From JAMLJG01 sp035327585 (GTDB lineage Bacteria > Verrucomicrobiota > Kiritimatiellia > CAIVKH01): a stretch of DNA of 64,000 nucleotides. Positions 32,526-40,879 of this stretch are shown piece by piece. Location: positions 1 to 64,000 of the forward strand of contig DAOLDD010000021.1 of assembly GCA_035327585.1 (NCBI GenBank), given 5' to 3'. Numbering within the stretch: position 1 is the first letter of the stretch; every line of letters starts with the position of its first letter. The position numbers were made by a program, and so were the translations under genes. The notes under the pieces were generated by a model. It saw only the letters and a list, made by a program, of their open reading frames with translations, searched no databases and was not told where the DNA came from.

Positions 32526-33693
32526 CCAAGCCTCTGGCGAAATGGCGCAAATGCAGGAAGGTTTCGAAGGCTTTGGCCTTGTCATCGCGGCTGTATGACA
32601 AGGTGTTCCCCCGATTGACGCGGCAGCGAAGCGGCGCGCGCATGTGCGGGAGGTGCACGTCGAAAATTGCATACGCGATGGAGTCCGCTTCCGGCGGAAC
32701 AGGCGCTTTCGCTCCCATGGTGGTGGCGTACCACTGTTTGCGGGCTGCCCGGTATTCGGTGGGCGCACCGTTCTCGAGCACTGAGTAACTGACGGCGTAG
32801 AGGTCCACTGCGGACAACCCTTCAACGTCTTCGCAGGAAACCACTGCGATATCAGGACTGCGAAGCGGGTCGAGCGTGAAGATTTCCCGCTTCAGGAAAA
32901 AGTGGATGTCGTTGAAATAGAAGTCGGAAAATGCCTGGCGGTACAGTTCGACCAACCCGTCGCGCGCATTGACCTTGAGCACACCGGTCGTGCGATCGAA
33001 TACGACCACATCGTAGACGCGGAGCATCAGCGTGCGCGTCTCCTCCCTCTCATCAGCGTCGAAATACGTGACGCGCTCGGGCAGGCGTGAGCGCCGGATC
33101 AAGAACCAGTCTTCGTTGGGGTCCTCCAGAAAAGGAATGATCGCAACCCCCCGCGTCAGTCCGCCCTTGGCAAGGCCCCGTTTGATTTGCTGCAGAAGCC
33201 GGGCCAGACTCTCCTCGTTGGCCACCGGGGCCTCGGCGGCGGCGGATGCGTCGCTCGGCAGGAAATAGTGGAACGTCCGGCGGGATTTCAGGGTCACGCG
33301 CGAGAGCGCGGCCTCAAGAATTGACGGACGCGCTAACCAAACGGTGAGCGCATAGTCGGCATCGGAGAGCCCGGCCGGGATATCCAGACCTTTGCGGGGG
33401 CGTGTGTAGTGGACCTCCTCGGCCAGCAATCGGCGATTCTTCGCGTTCGAGTACAAGTTGAGCAGGAACAGCACCTCGCCGAGTTCGGGTGAAATACCGC
33501 GGCTGGTCAGGAGCGGGACGAGGAGGCTCAGGTCCAGACGTTCGGCCTCGGACTCGGGCGGGATGGCCCCCTGCGAGAAGAGAGGCGCAAAATCCTGCGG
33601 GAATGCGAGGGCCAACCTCACCAGCAACGGCTTGGAAAACCGGCTCAGGTTCTCGACCGTTGAGAAAATACGACGGCTGTCACGTTTCGCCAT
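32497..33693 (-). CDS. Unknown protein of a two-gene module, 398 aa
   Basis: The protein begins MAKRDSRRIFSTVENLSRFSKPLLVRLALAFPQDF and has RRTFHYFLPSDASAAAE, an ATIIPFLEDPNEDWFLIRR-like central part, and VVVFDRTTGVLKVNARD, which reads like paired beta strands. I see no catalytic motif. It diverges from the AbiEi-Fic gene, sharing a 329-bp upstream region, and overlaps the downstream zinc-ribbon gene, so the two form an operon. Confidence 0.65.
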   Translation of the reverse strand: MAKRDSRRIFSTVENLSRFSKPLLVRLALAFPQDFAPLFSQGAIPPESEAERLDLSLLVPLLTSRGISPELGEVLFLLNLYSNAKNRRLLAEEVHYTRPRKGLDIPAGLSDADYALTVWLARPSILEAALSRVTLKSRRTFHYFLPSDASAAAEAPVANEESLARLLQQIKRGLAKGGLTRGVAIIPFLEDPNEDWFLIRRSRLPERVTYFDADEREETRTLMLRVYDVVVFDRTTGVLKVNARDGLVELYRQAFSDFYFNDIHFFLKREIFTLDPLRSPDIAVVSCEDVEGLSAVDLYAVSYSVLENGAPTEYRAARKQWYATTMGAKAPVPPEADSIAYAIFDVHLPHMRAPLRCRVNRGNTLSYSRDDKAKAFETFLHLRHFARGLDVLARACAA

Positions 33694-34022
33694 GATGGAA
33701 AACTCCTACGGGGTGGGGTTGTGTCCGCAGTCGGCGTCTTCTGCCGTTTTGGACTCGTTTCGGTCCCTAACTTCATGACAAATATCGCCACGCGCCGTGC
33801 GTCGCAACTCTTCTTCTGAACTATTTATAAACTCTTTGTGGTGATGCATTTGTGCGTGTTGTTGAGCCGGATTTACGCGCCATATCCGCGCAAATCTCAT
33901 CTATCCGAATAAACGATTTGTTTGCGGGCTTCGGAGGCGCGAAGAACACAAAAACACAGTAGGTGATTGCTAAATAACACAGTAAATGATAGCAGGATAA
34001 CACTGTAGATTTTGGGGCCGTT
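33694..34022. promoter_or_regulatory. Divergent promoter region
   Basis: This 329-bp AT-rich region lies between the leftward two-gene module and the rightward AbiEi-Fic gene. It contains three tandem 23-bp repeats close to the Fic start. A 64-aa leftward frame (33,706-33,900) crosses it but lacks support. Confidence 0.6.
33954..34007. repeat. Tandem 23-bp direct repeats, likely operator
   Basis: Copy 1 (33,954-33,976) and copy 2 (33,977-33,999) begin ACACAGTA and share 17 or so of 23 bases; a partial third copy (ACACTGTA, 34,000-34,007) follows at the same spacing. They end 15 bases before the AbiEi-Fic start codon. The position suggests binding of the gene's own N-terminal DNA-binding domain (autoregulation). 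Confidence 0.65.
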
Positions 34023-35594
34023 ATGGGTGATGTACATCACAAGGATCTGGCGGATGCGCTCGAGCGGGCCACGAAAGTGGCGCCGCGCGGAGTGGTGAAG
34101 TCTGCCAAGGTGCGGCGCGCTGACCGGGAACTTCTGCTGCGGGCGGGCTATCTGCAGGACATCGTCAAGGGTTGGTATTTCCTGGTCCGGCCGGGAACGG
34201 CGGGCGGCGAGAGCACGGCGTGGTATGCCTCGTTCTGGAGCTTCGTCGCGACTTACCTCGGGGAGCGATTCGCAGATGACTACTGTCTGTCGGCGGTGGC
34301 CTCTCTTGAGTTGCACGTGGGAGCCGTCACGGTCCCGAGCCAGGTTGTCGCCATGACCGCACACGGCGGGAAGACCTTGCTGAATCTACCGCATGCCACG
34401 TCCGTGTTGGTCTATCAGGATGCCAGGGGGTTGCCGTCCGATGTGGAGACGCTGGATGGCGTGCGTGTGATGCCCCTGGCTCGGGCGCTATGCCGCCTGC
34501 CGCCGGCCTATTTTCATGCGCAGCCCATTAATGCCGAGTTGGCGCTGCGGGCGATGGGCGATCCGTCCGCGCTGGTTCGCATCATTCTGGAAGAGCGATC
34601 CCCGACCTTGGCGGGCCGATTTGTGGGTGCGTACACGTTTATCGGGGATGACTCCACCGCGCAGGAAATCGTCGCGGCAACCCGCTCACTCGGCTTGGCG
34701 TATCGACCGGAGAACCCCTTCAATCGTCCCCAGCCCGCGCTCGCAGCGGGACCCCGGATTCTGTCGGCATCCGCTGGCCGCATTCAGGCCCTGTTCCGGG
34801 CCATGAGCAAACCCGTTGCTGCCGTGTTCAAGGGCGTGAAACCCCGGCCGGTGCGGGATGTCGATCTCTGCCTGCGGCGAATTGACAACGTGTATGTGAA
34901 CGACGCCTACAATTCGCTCTCCATTGAGGGGTATCAGGTCAGCCCTGAACTCATTCAACGCATTCGCGAAGGCCAGTGGGCGCCTGATATGGATCCGTCG
35001 GATCGAGGTGCCCGCGATGCGATGGCGGCCAAGGGGTATCTCGACGCGTTTCGCCGCGTGCGCAGCTGCATCCGCGATGTCATGAAGGGGGCGGACGCCT
35101 CCGCCGTCGCACGCGTTGAATACCAGAATTGGTATCGCGCCCTCTTCAGTGAAAGCGTGAAGGCCGGGTTGCTGGACGCGCACCGGCTGGCCGGACATCG
35201 GAATGGTCCGGTGTATATCCGCAACTCCAAGCACGTCCCCCCGCGCGCAACGGTCGTCGCCGATTGCATGGAAGCCCTGTTTGACTGCTTGCAGGCCGAG
35301 AAGAACCCCGTTGTGCGGGGCGTGTTGGGGCATTTCTTCATGGGCTTTATCCACCCGTATTTCGATGGCAACGGACGCTCCGCCCGCTTCCTTATGAATT
35401 TCTTCCTGTCCTCGGCCGGATACACGTGGACGATCGTGCGGAACGAGCGCCGCGACGCTTATCTGGCTGCGCTGGAGCGGGCATCGGTTCACGGTGAAAT
35501 CGAGCCCTTCGCGCGTTTCCTGCGCGAAGAGATGGCCGTGGATTGGCGGCTCGCCGCGGGGAAGGGGACTCGCCGCCGGGCGAGCAGACGCTGA
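34023..35594 (+). CDS. Fic protein with AbiEi-like N-terminal regulatory domain
   Basis: The 523-aa protein has an N-terminal part resembling AbiEi-type antitoxin/transcriptional regulators (RELLLRAGYLQDIVKGWYFL, then SAVASLELHVGAVTVPSQ, residues about 1-190). The C-terminal Fic domain has the inhibitory motif SLSIEG (about 298) and catalytic HPYFDGNGRSARF (about 442). AMP transfer is the usual Fic activity; the AbiEi part would bind the promoter. It is one of two rightward genes in the element, transcribed from the repeat-containing region. The fusion may combine toxin and self-regulator in one chain. Confidence 0.85.
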   Translation: MGDVHHKDLADALERATKVAPRGVVKSAKVRRADRELLLRAGYLQDIVKGWYFLVRPGTAGGESTAWYASFWSFVATYLGERFADDYCLSAVASLELHVGAVTVPSQVVAMTAHGGKTLLNLPHATSVLVYQDARGLPSDVETLDGVRVMPLARALCRLPPAYFHAQPINAELALRAMGDPSALVRIILEERSPTLAGRFVGAYTFIGDDSTAQEIVAATRSLGLAYRPENPFNRPQPALAAGPRILSASAGRIQALFRAMSKPVAAVFKGVKPRPVRDVDLCLRRIDNVYVNDAYNSLSIEGYQVSPELIQRIREGQWAPDMDPSDRGARDAMAAKGYLDAFRRVRSCIRDVMKGADASAVARVEYQNWYRALFSESVKAGLLDAHRLAGHRNGPVYIRNSKHVPPRATVVADCMEALFDCLQAEKNPVVRGVLGHFFMGFIHPYFDGNGRSARFLMNFFLSSAGYTWTIVRNERRDAYLAALERASVHGEIEPFARFLREEMAVDWRLAAGKGTRRRASRR

Positions 35595-35600
35595 CTCGCG

Positions 35601-36899
35601 TTACGTTGCGGCTGATGCGGGCAGGCTCACGGACGAAGGGCGGATGGCCCAGAACTGGTGGGCCTGCTCGGCGCGAATGGCGCGGCGGTAGTGCTGGAAC
35701 AGCATTTCCAGTTGCGAGCCATGCCCGAGTTGCGACGCCGTCTTGCCGGCATCGTTATGTTCGGCCAGGTGATAGCTCGCGAACGTGTGCCGCATGATAT
35801 CGGCCTTCCACACCTTGGTCCCCTTGCGCGCCCCGAGTCGCTTCTGTCGGAACTTCTTGCCGTTGGCCCGCGTGAGTTCGTAGTAGCCCTTCACTTCCCG
35901 CGGCGGGATCAACTCCGCCTTTTCGCGGATCAGGTCGAACTTCTGGCGGAGGAAGACGATGGGGCCCACATGCTGCCGGTAGGGCGTGAGCCACTCGATC
36001 AGGTTGGGGCTCATATCGACATAGCGTTCGCGGCGAGTCTTGGCGCTGGCGGCTTCGACGTGGATGGTGCGGTGGGTGAAATCGATGTTCCGCCAATCGA
36101 GATGCGCCAGCTCATTTTCGGGGCGAAGGCCCGCGAAAATGCCGATGGCGAAGTAGGGAATCATATCGGGGGCGTGCTCCAGCGTGGCCCGAAGGAGACG
36201 CGTGGCCTCGTCGGGCGTCAGGATCGCGATCCGCTTGTAGCCCCCGTTCCGCTTCGGCAATTCGATGACGGATGCAGGATTGCCCTCCCGGTACGCGCGT
36301 TTCACGGCGTAATTGAAGAAGCTCACGAAGGCGCGCCGGTAGCCATCGCGATTCTCAATCGATTGTCCCTTCCGGGCATCGATCCATTTTTCGATGTCCT
36401 GTGTCGTGATGGCATGGACGTGTTCGCGTGCGTGTTCGAGGACAAAGCTCCCCAGTCGGGCCTTCACATCGGCCAGTGTCGCCGGACGACAGCCGGACTT
36501 TGTCTTGCTCGCGAGGTACTCCTCGTACACCTCGCGAAGGGGGCGCGGGCCTGTGGTGGGAGCCGAGTGCTTGAGCCAGAAACGAGCGGCGGCGAGCAGC
36601 GACCCCTTGCCACCGAGGACCTCGAACGCCTGCAGCGCGTCGATGCGCTGGCTGTCGGTCAGGGTGGTGAGGCGGACGCTGCGGTTGGTGTCCTCGAACC
36701 GTTCAACTTCCCGGAGGGAGGCGCGTCGAGTCCGTTGCGCTTCGGCGTAGATCTCCGCCTCTTCGATCGTGTCGAACTGGCGGCGTTCGCGTTTGCCAAA
36801 AATCTTCCCGCAGTCGACCAGAAATGCTGAACCTCGGGCGCGGATGCGTGGCCACGAGGGCTTGCGTCCCGGCTTCCTTCGCGATGCTGTGCGAGCCAT
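35601..36899 (-). CDS. int: Tyrosine-type phage integrase
   Basis: The 432-aa protein starts at ATG 36,899. It has an SAM-like core-binding domain (EEYLASKTKSGCRPATLADVKARL) and a catalytic domain with Arg in AGLRPENELAHLDW, Arg-His in DIMRHTFASYHLA (Asp replaces the more common His of box II), LGHGS and the nucleophile Tyr in LFQHYRRAI. It catalyses site-specific integration and excision. The gene lies 98 bp from the truncated tRNA-Leu and points away from it, the usual att arrangement. It sits between the AbiEi-Fic gene and the attachment junction. Confidence 0.93.
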   Translation of the reverse strand: MARTASRRKPGRKPSWPRIRARGSAFLVDCGKIFGKRERRQFDTIEEAEIYAEAQRTRRASLREVERFEDTNRSVRLTTLTDSQRIDALQAFEVLGGKGSLLAAARFWLKHSAPTTGPRPLREVYEEYLASKTKSGCRPATLADVKARLGSFVLEHAREHVHAITTQDIEKWIDARKGQSIENRDGYRRAFVSFFNYAVKRAYREGNPASVIELPKRNGGYKRIAILTPDEATRLLRATLEHAPDMIPYFAIGIFAGLRPENELAHLDWRNIDFTHRTIHVEAASAKTRRERYVDMSPNLIEWLTPYRQHVGPIVFLRQKFDLIREKAELIPPREVKGYYELTRANGKKFRQKRLGARKGTKVWKADIMRHTFASYHLAEHNDAGKTASQLGHGSQLEMLFQHYRRAIRAEQAHQFWAIRPSSVSLPASAAT

Positions 36900-36929
36900 A
36901 AAATACCCTCCTAATTCCGATTTTAGGAC

Positions 36930-36948
36930 GGCACAAAAGCGGCACAAA
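36930..36948. promoter_or_regulatory. Direct repeats, possible integrase arm sites
   Basis: GGCACAAA occurs at 36,930-36,937 and 36,941-36,948, 11 bases apart, between the integrase start and the tRNA remnant. Short direct repeats here are typical of arm-type integrase binding sites. Confidence 0.5.
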
Positions 36949-36996
36949 TCTTAAAACATCACGATTTGCTGAGTAAAATTGAAAATCGCGGAAGGC

Positions 36997-37036
36997 TTTT
37001 GAGTCCAGCGCGTCTGCCATTCCGCCACTCCGGCAC
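36997..37036 (-). tRNA. tRNA-Leu(CAA), 5' part only; attachment junction
   Basis: Reading leftward from 37,036, the acceptor strand GTGCCGG, the D-arm and the anticodon stem lead to anticodon CAA (36,999-37,001). After AAAA the expected 3' anticodon stem is replaced by unrelated sequence, and no variable arm, T-arm or 3' acceptor strand follows before the integrase. The 5' half is thus host DNA and the rest was displaced by element insertion. Integrases often use tRNA anticodon loops, but the element normally restores the tRNA; here it did not. Confidence 0.75.
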
Positions 37037-37135
37037 AGGAAGACGTACCTTCTAGCGAAGCCCGGGCATTGCGTCAACTCCGCCGCCGCGCGAATTTTCC
37101 GGTTTGGACGCGGTTCGTCGCTTGTGTAGCCCGGC

Positions 37136-38527
37136 TTACGACGGGTTGGACAGGGATTGCTGCGCGATGATGACCTGGGCGGGTTGGGCGTTGCGTACGG
37201 CGGCATGACCGCGGGCGGTGACGCCGGGGCCGAAGCGGATGTCGCCTTCGACGGTGAAGGAGTCGCAGGCGATGAGCGACGGCGCACCCTCGGGGAACCG
37301 CGCGGCGAAATCGGGCCAGAGCTTGAAGAATTTCGGATCGAGCTTCACGGCGGGCGGGATGCCGTTGCGGCGTGGGTCCAGCGCAAGCCGGGCGTCCGCG
37401 CCCAACACGTAGGCGTCGGACCACAGCGCGAGCAGGTCGTCGGTGGTCTTCACGGGGGCGAACCGGGTGCGCGGTACATCGAGCGCCTTCGCGCCGGGCA
37501 GCACGGCGAGCGCGGCGCCCATCGCCGTTTCGAGTTGCAGCACCGGCGTCGAGGAGGCATCGCGGGGATCGACCGTCTTCCTGTTTACCATCACGGGCAG
37601 GTCGGGCGGGCCGCCGGTTTCGTCCATGTAGCGCGCGAGCGCCTCCAAATCGATCCAGAGGTTGTTTGTGTTGAAGTAGCGGTGCCGGGCGATGTCCTGG
37701 AACAGGTCGGTTTCCGCGGGGGGGCATTGCGCCGATTCGCGCAACAGCAGCCCGCCGTCCTTCAACCGGGCGAGGTGCCCGCCCTTGCGGTCGGCCTCGG
37801 TGCGCGCGGTGACTTCCATGAGGAACGGCGCGCCGCTGGACACGAGATAGCCGAGGATGTCGGCGTCAAGCCCGGCGCCGAGGTTGTCCGCGTTGGAGAC
37901 GAACGCATACCGGATGCCGCCGGACAGGAGGCGTTCCAGCATGCCCGAGCCGGCCAGCGCCGCGTAGAGGTCGCCGTGGCCCGGCGGACACCACTCCTTC
38001 TCGCGATCCGCGGGCCAGTCCACCGGTTGCCGCGTATCCGCACGCAGCTTGGGAATCCGGTTTTGCCGGAACGAAAGCGGCAGCGCCTGGTCCGCCAGCG
38101 CCGGGTGCCGCGCGAGCGCCGCGAGGGTGTCGGCCTCGGTGCTGAAACTGTTCATCAACAGAAGCGGCAGTGCGATGCCGTGGGTCTGGCGCAGATGGAG
38201 CACCTGCCGCGCGATCAGGTCGAGAAACGTCAGGCCATCCTTCACCGGCAGCAGGGACTTGGCTTTTTCCAGGCCCATGCCGGTGCCGAGTCCGCCGTTG
38301 AGTTTCAGCACCACGGTCCGCGCCAGCGCCTGCTGTCCGGCCGCCCGGTGCGCGGCGGCGTCCGCCAGGGTCGGCAACGCGGCCACGGGCGCGAGCGTCG
38401 CTTCCGGGATGAGTCCCGTTTCACCGGCCTGCACGCGCAGGAACGCGCGGCGGAAGGCGGCCTGCAGCGCGGGGGACGCGTGGTCCCGGCGCAATTTCTC
38501 CAACACGGTTTCCAGTGCATCGTTCAT
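37136..38527 (-). CDS. UTP-glucose-1-phosphate uridylyltransferase, UDPGP family
   Basis: The 463-aa protein belongs to the eukaryotic-type UGPase family rather than GalU. It has the nucleotide-binding LNGGLGTGMGLEKAKSLL (about residues 73-90), KEWCPPGHGDLYAAL (about 185), NADNLGA (about 215), and FNTNNLWIDLEAL, and ends with a left-handed beta-helix-like segment. It makes UDP-glucose from UTP and glucose-1-phosphate. It is the first chromosomal gene right of the element and reads leftward towards it. The N-terminal region is shorter than in the eukaryotic enzymes, as in other bacterial members. Confidence 0.88.
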   Translation of the reverse strand: MNDALETVLEKLRRDHASPALQAAFRRAFLRVQAGETGLIPEATLAPVAALPTLADAAAHRAAGQQALARTVVLKLNGGLGTGMGLEKAKSLLPVKDGLTFLDLIARQVLHLRQTHGIALPLLLMNSFSTEADTLAALARHPALADQALPLSFRQNRIPKLRADTRQPVDWPADREKEWCPPGHGDLYAALAGSGMLERLLSGGIRYAFVSNADNLGAGLDADILGYLVSSGAPFLMEVTARTEADRKGGHLARLKDGGLLLRESAQCPPAETDLFQDIARHRYFNTNNLWIDLEALARYMDETGGPPDLPVMVNRKTVDPRDASSTPVLQLETAMGAALAVLPGAKALDVPRTRFAPVKTTDDLLALWSDAYVLGADARLALDPRRNGIPPAVKLDPKFFKLWPDFAARFPEGAPSLIACDSFTVEGDIRFGPGVTARGHAAVRNAQPAQVIIAQQSLSNPS

Positions 38528-38613
38528 GGCGCGACTATAAAGTGGAGGCGGCGGACCTGTCAGGAGTGAATTCGGAAAGGTTTCAGCCGCTGCCGCGAAG
38601 TAATCGCGTTACC

Positions 38614-39261
38614 GTGAAAACCATCGATCAAATCAGCGACGACCTGCGCGAGTTGGAGTCCGCCCACTACTACAGCGAGGACTTCCATTGGCTCTCCGCC
38701 GTGCGCGCCTATTTCGACGCGCTATCAGACGAGGAGCGCGCGCTCTTCCAGCGCGTCCTGTTCAAGCGGATGATGGAGGAAGGGTCGATGACTGACATCC
38801 TGTTGTGCTCGGTCGTCACCGTGCCCGACGTCGCCTCCGTACTCGCCGCGAAACTGGACCGCGAATCCGTTCCCTCGCAACTTACGCGGGCCCTCCTCAC
38901 GGCGCTCCAGCAGTACCGGGGCAGCGACGTGTTCCGTGCGGTGGCCCGCTTCGTGGATTCCGACCAGGAAAACGAGGCCCTGCGCGCCCTCGCGCGGATC
39001 GATTTCGCCCGTGCGCTGCCCTTCACGGCACGCGCCGTGCGGAAGGCGCACGCGCACGGACTCGTGTTGCACATCCTTCACGACCGGCGCAAATCCGTGG
39101 GCCTCGACGGGCTGATCCTCGAGTTGCGCGCCTTCGCAGCGGGCTGGAATGAGCCGAACCTGTTGCGGGACCTCGACGCCGCGGCGCATGCGAAGCCGGC
39201 CGACTACAATCCGTTCCCGCCCGATGAGCTGGCCCGCCTGCGTGCCGGCCTCTCGGCCTGA
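38614..39261 (+). CDS. Conserved-looking hypothetical protein, 215 aa
   Basis: A helix-rich protein begins at GTG 38,614 (MKTIDQISDDLRELESAHYYSEDFHWLSAVRAYFDAL); an upstream ATG at 38,515 would overlap the divergent UGPase gene and is less likely. Repeated helical pairs (MMEEGSMTDILLCSVV, RALLTALQQYRG, AVARFVDSDQENEALRALARI) suggest a HEAT-like solenoid. No catalytic motif is visible. The function is unknown; it is the only gene of its transcript before a zinc-ribbon gene. Confidence 0.7.
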   Translation: MKTIDQISDDLRELESAHYYSEDFHWLSAVRAYFDALSDEERALFQRVLFKRMMEEGSMTDILLCSVVTVPDVASVLAAKLDRESVPSQLTRALLTALQQYRGSDVFRAVARFVDSDQENEALRALARIDFARALPFTARAVRKAHAHGLVLHILHDRRKSVGLDGLILELRAFAAGWNEPNLLRDLDAAAHAKPADYNPFPPDELARLRAGLSA

Positions 39262-39359
39262 CCTATTCGACCGTGGATTTCAATTTCTGCTATCCATCCC
39301 GGTCCGGAAGTCGTACTCTTTCCTTACATTGATAGACACTCAATGTGGGAGACCGGCCA

Positions 39360-39740
39360 GTGCAGAGCGAAGTCAAACCAACGAGCGAAGGCAACCTGCA
39401 GCCCACCGATATCATTTTCGATTGCCCGCAATGCGGGAAAAGCTTGGCCATCGATATGCGTGGCGCGGGCTACGTCGTACGGTGCCCCGACTGCCAGACG
39501 GATATCCAGGTGCCCGGCATGGAACCGGCCCCGGCGGAGGGTGATGAATCCCCCGCAGTTGAGTCGTCCGCGAGTCTCTCGCTCGAGGAGAAACTGGCCC
39601 GCTTGGAACGCCTGCGCGCTTCCGATGTCGAACGCTTCCGCGGCATCAGCCGCGAGCTCGTCCTGATCCAATCCGCGCTCGACCGACTGGTCGGTTTGGT
39701 CGATGAAGCGCAGGGTGGCGACACCAGCGCTGATGCCTGA
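39360..39740 (+). CDS. Zinc-ribbon coiled-coil protein, 126 aa
   Basis: Starting at GTG 39,360 (GGGAG seven bases upstream), the protein has an N-terminal zinc ribbon, FDCPQCGKSLAIDMRGAG and VRCPDCQTDIQVPG, and a coiled-coil second half (LSLEEKLARLERLRASDVERF). Similar small proteins occur in PVC bacteria as I recall, function unknown. It is 98 bp after the previous gene, same strand. Confidence 0.7.
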   Translation: MQSEVKPTSEGNLQPTDIIFDCPQCGKSLAIDMRGAGYVVRCPDCQTDIQVPGMEPAPAEGDESPAVESSASLSLEEKLARLERLRASDVERFRGISRELVLIQSALDRLVGLVDEAQGGDTSADA

Positions 39741-39979
39741 CCCGGGCGGAATTCTGTTATCCCGTTGTAGGCCACGAAGTTGGCATCTCCGCCGCCCCGC
39801 GAAGTTTTCCACAACCTTCGACATCCCCTGTGGAGAACTTTTTCAACAATGATTTACAGGGAATGCACGCATCGCAACCCGTTGCGCTGCTTGATCATGC
39901 GGCCCTGTTGAGCGAGTCCGCCGGCGGGGTGCGGGGCAGTTTTTGACAGCGGGGCTGTTAACAAGCGGCGCGGGCTGGG
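39741..39979. other. Intergenic region with two DnaA-box-like sites
   Basis: No gene is seen. TTTTCCACA (39,805-39,813) and TGTGGAGAA (39,829-39,837) resemble DnaA boxes in inverted orientation, followed by a short T-run. Two imperfect matches are too few to claim an origin. Confidence 0.3.
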
Positions 39980-40804
39980 TCAGGCCAGCAGGCGCAAAAT
40001 TACGCTGAAATCCTCGTCGAACCAGCCGCGCGCGGACGCCGCTTCGAGCTGGGCGATGACTTGTCCACAAACGGGCAGGGAAACGGCTCCACTGTCGCGC
40101 GCGAGGCGCAAATCCTTGAGCATGTGGCGTACGGCGAATTGCGGCGAGAAGTCCCCCGAACGCAATTTCGGTTCCTTGAGCTGCGCCGCGCCGGACCAGG
40201 CCATGTTGGTTTTCAACAGGGCGAAAAAGTGTTCGTCCTCCACGCCGTTCGCACGCGCCAGCGCGAGGCTCTCGCACAGGGCCGCGACCTGGGCGGCGAT
40301 GGCGAGATTGGAGGCGAGTTTGAACGTCGCGGCCTGCGCGCCGGTTCCCACGAAATGCTGCTGGTGCGAGAGCCGGTCGAACAGCGGCTGGACGCGCGCG
40401 ATTTCCGCCGGGGCACCGCCGGTATAAAACACGGTGCGCCGCGTCTCTGCGCCGGGCGTGCTGCCGGTGAACGGAGCCTCAATGTACGCCGCCCCGCGGG
40501 CGCGTACGATCTCTTCAAAGCGCCTGCTGCTCGCGGGATCAATGGTGCTGGTCTGGATGATCGTATGGCGCGACTCAAGGCCCGGCGCGATGCGGTCGAG
40601 TACCGAAGCAACCGCCGGCGGGTCCGCGAGGCACACGATCAGCGCATCCGCCTGATCGGCCACCGTCCCAAGTTCGGGCGTCCACCGAGGAACGTCCGGC
40701 TTCGCCGTCCGGTTCCACGCCGCCGCGAGCCAGCCGTCCTCCTGCAAATGCCGGGCCCAAATGGAGCCAATTAATCCCAAACCCAATGCGCCCGTCTTGA
40801 TCAT
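39980..40804 (-). CDS. NAD(P)-dependent beta-hydroxyacid dehydrogenase-like protein
   Basis: The 274-aa protein matches the 6-phosphogluconate/3-hydroxyisobutyrate dehydrogenase superfamily. It has a Rossmann GLGLIGSIWARHL start (residues about 7-19), the TSTIDPASSRR substrate region (about 115), IEAPFTGSTPGAE, and the catalytic Lys in TFKLASNLAIAA (about 175). It would reduce or oxidise a small beta-hydroxyacid or related compound; the substrate cannot be told. It is divergent from the FAD oxidoreductase gene. Confidence 0.85.
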   Translation of the reverse strand: MIKTGALGLGLIGSIWARHLQEDGWLAAAWNRTAKPDVPRWTPELGTVADQADALIVCLADPPAVASVLDRIAPGLESRHTIIQTSTIDPASSRRFEEIVRARGAAYIEAPFTGSTPGAETRRTVFYTGGAPAEIARVQPLFDRLSHQQHFVGTGAQAATFKLASNLAIAAQVAALCESLALARANGVEDEHFFALLKTNMAWSGAAQLKEPKLRSGDFSPQFAVRHMLKDLRLARDSGAVSLPVCGQVIAQLEAASARGWFDEDFSVILRLLA

Positions 40805-40879
40805 GGGTACAGTCTATCCGGATTCGCGCGGCGTTTCCAGCGTGACAGACTTCAAGCATCGGGCCAATCTGCCGGGTTC

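Larger units (their letters stand above)
1..36997. mobile_element. Integrated prophage (left end outside window)
   Basis: Positions 1 to about 36,997 carry phage head genes (large terminase, DUF935 portal, Mu-type gpI protease), a primase-helicase, an excisionase-like HTH gene and a tyrosine integrase. The right end is set by a tRNA-Leu fragment at 36,997-37,036 that stops in its anticodon loop next to the integrase. Core chromosomal genes begin immediately to the right. Nearly all element genes read leftward; 14,468-14,674 and 34,023-35,594 are the exceptions. A 12-kb defence island lies between the early genes and the primase. Head genes are Mu-like but the integrase is a tyrosine recombinase, so this is a mosaic phage. 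The second att site is not visible. Confidence 0.85.

Noticed and set aside
33706..33900. 64-aa leftward frame in the divergent promoter
   Set aside because: No ribosome binding site of note, low complexity, and it lies in the regulatory region of two other genes.
36940..37036. Group I intron in the tRNA-Leu anticodon loop
   Set aside because: No 3' half of the tRNA follows before the integrase start about 100 bp away, and the space is too small for an intron.
36703..37287. Leftward frame reading SGGMADALDSKAF across the tRNA-Leu fragment
   Set aside because: This is the translation of tRNA-Leu sequence itself, a common false gene; the integrase start and tRNA explain the DNA.
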